Under the pieces are notes generated by a model. The model made no database searches and was not told the DNA's origin. It worked only from the letters and a program-made list of their open reading frames with translations. Below, one piece after another: positions 13,110 to 14,917 of a stretch of 14,917 nucleotides of DNA. The DNA lies in contig CAZGSP010000042.1 in NCBI GenBank assembly GCA_964528565.1, forward strand, positions 1 through 14,917, read 5' to 3'. This stretch comes from UBA10133 sp964528565 (GTDB lineage: Bacteria > Patescibacteriota > Microgenomatia > UBA1400 > MFAQ01). Position numbers and translations under genes: made by a program. The number at the start of each line of letters is the position of its first letter. Position 1 is the stretch's first letter.

Positions 13110-14765
13110 ATGGACCCACAAAATCCTTTGAATCAGCCTACGAGCCAGCCACTTACTCCTGATCCGATCGTCCCGGAGCCCGGCTTGACTCCTCCACCTT
13201 CCTCTTTTGCTTCTCCTCTGCCCATTACTCCCATAGCTCCCGACATGGGTACGACGACCACGACCACTACGACTCCATCCGAGACTATGACTTCAACGTC
13301 GGCGGTGCCAACGACTGCTTTCCCCGATATCACAGCACCGGTAACTACGACGATAACCACGCCGGAAGCAACCACGACTACAACTACTGTTCCTACCCCG
13401 GCACCGGAAGTACCGGCAGAAGCTCAGTGGCCGGAGCAGAAACCGAAGAGTAAGACGCCTCAGATATTACTGGGGATTTTGGCGCTTTTCTTGGTAGTCG
13501 GCGCGGCAGTAGGAGCTTATCTTGTGTCAGATAAAGTGAGTCAACAGGCATCGATAGCACCGACTGCTCCCTTGAGCGAACCCATGGCTACAGGAACATG
13601 TAGCGTTGTTGCTGTACCAGTAACCGAGTGTTCAGGAGTCACGGTCGGAGGACAGTGTAGTACACATGTAGGCGGAGTTTGTAAAGGGACGGGTGTTGTT
13701 GATGCTGGCGGAGATCCTATTTGCGAGTGTGACCAAAGTGGCGGGGGCGGGGGATTGGGGAACCCGACCCCGCCGGTTACTGGTGGAGGTGGAGGCGGCG
13801 GTGGTGGAGGGTATTCGTGCGAAACTTCATGTGGAGGGAAAGTGTCAAACGGAGCTTGTGAAGGTGGTGGTGTTCCGTTAACTTGTGCCAACTGCTGTAA
13901 GACAGGCAGTGGTCCTACTCCGCCCGGAGGGTCGTGTACTACCGCTCGAATCACGGATAAGATCAAATTTTCCAAGACGGGTAAGGTGGCAGTATATTCT
14001 AAGTCCCCGGTGCAATTTCGGGCGGATATAGTACTTACAGGACCGAAAAATAATACATTGGGTAATGTATTAATTGATGACAAACTTGCCACGGTTTCAA
14101 AAACTTTTGATGTCGTAGCCGGTGAAGAATACACTTATTCCGTTAGAGTTATTTTTCCTAGTCCGGCTCCAAAGAAGCCTGCGTATGGCTGGAATCCGCC
14201 ACCGGCCGCCGGACAATGCGGACCAAAAAATAACCCGGGTACCGGAGCCGGAAAGTGTGGAGCGAGGGTAGACATAAATCCGTTACTCAATTATGCAAAA
14301 GCCAGAGCGGATATTACCGGTATCAAAGCAGGGACTACTGCAGCTAATGTTCAATGTTGGAGCGATGCGATTGAGACTCCTCCGGATCCGGTATCGGACT
14401 ATGACTACAATGATTTTAGTCTAGTCTTCGGCTACACTAAAGATCCAACTCCCCCCGTTGTCGGAGGTGCTTGTATGGAGATAAAAATATTGAAGGAAAA
14501 GGCCGATGGGACATTTACGGCTCCCCTAACTCAAGCACAGCTAAACAATCTTAAAGAGGGAGATAAGATTAGGCTCACGGTTACCGGAAGTAAAGCAAAC
14601 TTAAAATCCAAGTTTAGAGTGGTTATTGATGAAGTAATAGAGAATCCGACATGGAGAACGGGAACGGGATATACGGATACGGATACCAAAAAGATTTCCT
14701 ATTACGACTACGAAATTACCAAGCTCGGAAATTATACCTTTAGAGGCATAGTTAGTACTAAATAA
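13110..14765 (+). CDS. Membrane-anchored Thr/Pro-, Gly- and Cys-rich surface protein
   Basis: Unrecognised as a whole. The 551-residue product starts with about 115 Pro/Thr-rich residues including an eight-threonine run (48-55). One membrane helix follows (about 117-138) and then the presumed outer part. Residues 160-280 are rich in Cys and Gly, with CEC, CETSC and CANCC clusters and a ten-glycine run (225-234), suggesting disulfides or a metal-binding, flexible region. A beta-rich part follows (about 280-445) containing DYDYNDFSLVF (430-440), which resembles the D-x-D-x-N-D calcium-type motif of DUF4114/LruC-like domains. A last beta domain (about 453-551) ends in NYTFRGIVSTK. The N-terminal Pro/Thr part being on the cytoplasmic side is predicted from the lack of an earlier signal and the lysines at 112-115. 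It has its own promoter and palindrome. A surface or adhesion role is inferred. Confidence 0.72.
   Translation: MDPQNPLNQPTSQPLTPDPIVPEPGLTPPPSSFASPLPITPIAPDMGTTTTTTTTPSETMTSTSAVPTTAFPDITAPVTTTITTPEATTTTTTVPTPAPEVPAEAQWPEQKPKSKTPQILLGILALFLVVGAAVGAYLVSDKVSQQASIAPTAPLSEPMATGTCSVVAVPVTECSGVTVGGQCSTHVGGVCKGTGVVDAGGDPICECDQSGGGGGLGNPTPPVTGGGGGGGGGGYSCETSCGGKVSNGACEGGGVPLTCANCCKTGSGPTPPGGSCTTARITDKIKFSKTGKVAVYSKSPVQFRADIVLTGPKNNTLGNVLIDDKLATVSKTFDVVAGEEYTYSVRVIFPSPAPKKPAYGWNPPPAAGQCGPKNNPGTGAGKCGARVDINPLLNYAKARADITGIKAGTTAANVQCWSDAIETPPDPVSDYDYNDFSLVFGYTKDPTPPVVGGACMEIKILKEKADGTFTAPLTQAQLNNLKEGDKIRLTVTGSKANLKSKFRVVIDEVIENPTWRTGTGYTDTDTKKISYYDYEITKLGNYTFRGIVSTK
13251..13274 (+). repeat. Threonine-codon run
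   Basis: Eight consecutive ACN codons (Thr 48-55), flanked by more Thr/Pro codons up to about 13395. Third positions vary (ACG, ACC, ACT), so selection on the protein rather than DNA slippage probably maintains it. Confidence 0.7.
13782..13811 (+). repeat. Glycine-codon run
   Basis: Ten consecutive GGN codons (Gly 225-234) link the two Cys-rich halves of the 551-aa protein; a shorter five-glycine run lies at 211-215. Third positions are mixed. It probably acts as a flexible linker. Confidence 0.7.
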
Positions 14766-14772
14766 AGAGGAA

Positions 14773-14917
14773 ATGAACACAAACAAGAAAAAATTACTGG
14801 CGATTGTCTCACTCATCTTGATCATGGTATTTGCAGGTGCCGCGGTGATGGTTTCGTATCGGATAAACTCCCAACAAAAAGTCGCCCCTACCGCTCCGCA
14901 GAGTGAACCGGAAGCGG
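14773..14917 (+). CDS. Partial membrane-anchored protein resembling the preceding gene
   Basis: The first 48 codons are visible, cut by the right edge: MNTNKKKLLAIVSLI at the start, one membrane helix (about residues 8-28), then NSQQKVAPTAPQSEPEA. The juxtamembrane stretch SQQ-x(2-3)-APTAP-x-SEP also occurs just after the membrane helix of the 551-aa protein (SQQASIAPTAPLSEP), so the two are probably tandem paralogues or share an anchor module. It starts 7 bases after the previous stop; AGAGGA lies just upstream but only one or two bases from the ATG, a short spacing for a Shine-Dalgarno. Its function cannot be judged from this fragment. Confidence 0.7.
   Translation, partial: MNTNKKKLLAIVSLILIMVFAGAAVMVSYRINSQQKVAPTAPQSEPEA

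Noticed and set aside
13133..14134. Minus-strand open frames opposite the 551-aa gene
   Set aside because: They mirror the Thr/Pro/Gly-rich codons (giving Val/Ser/Pro runs), and have no start signals.
13110..14765. Diversity-generating retroelement target or variable repeat region
   Set aside because: No reverse transcriptase, template/variable repeat pair or C-type lectin fold is visible; the repeats are simple Thr and Gly codon runs.

Overview
This window is most likely from a Patescibacteria/CPR-type bacterium, possibly a Microgenomates-like lineage. That is an inference from style, not proof. The genes are tightly packed, HrcA is unusually short, several start codons sit where transcription should begin (apparent leaderless mRNAs), the envelope proteins are Pro/Thr-rich with membrane anchors, and PilN/PilO-type pilus genes are present. 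G+C is about half by eye. TGA acts as a stop (pilO), so the UGA-glycine code of Gracilibacteria/Absconditabacteria is not in use here. There is no phage, IS, CRISPR or RNA operon signature, and no gene-free stretch exceeds 300 bases; the longest, 11227-11388, holds a structured leader.

Layout. Positions 1-3056 (minus strand): heat-shock operon hrcA-grpE-dnaK (dnaK cut by the window edge), led by a degenerate CIRCE operator that overlaps the hrcA promoter and start codon. Positions 3113-4504 (plus): a divergent, membrane-anchored glycoside hydrolase of clan GH-A (GH39-like) whose promoter region also overlaps the CIRCE. Positions 4539-5066 (minus): an orphan 175-aa Cys-containing protein with its own promoter, Shine-Dalgarno site and terminator. 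Positions 5130-6260 (plus): a QueC-like PP-loop ATPase with a CxxCxxC motif, divergent from the orphan and sharing overlapping -10 boxes with it. Positions 6257-9681 (minus): murJ-lepA (lipid II flippase and elongation factor 4), convergent with the PP-loop gene by a 4-base overlap. Positions 9747-9983 (plus): rpsT (ribosomal protein S20).

Positions 10025-14917 (plus) form an envelope/pilus block: pilN and pilO; a roughly 160-base structured leader whose 5' end can pair with the next gene's ribosome-binding site; a 103-aa membrane protein; a 444-aa multidomain surface protein (FN3-like, carboxypeptidase-regulatory-like and Ig-like regions, hydrophobic segments at both ends); then, behind a strong promoter with a perfect 17-bp palindrome, a 551-aa Thr/Pro/Gly/Cys-rich surface protein and the start of a gene with a matching juxtamembrane motif. 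The block plausibly encodes a type IV pilus assembly platform plus surface stalk or adhesin proteins, but the surface functions are inferred.

The most interesting signals are the repeated promoter architecture (often extended -10, then 6-7 bases, then the start codon), the CIRCE embedded in a divergent leaderless promoter pair with a glycoside hydrolase, the RBS-sequestering leader at 11223-11391, and the palindromic operator at 13072-13088.
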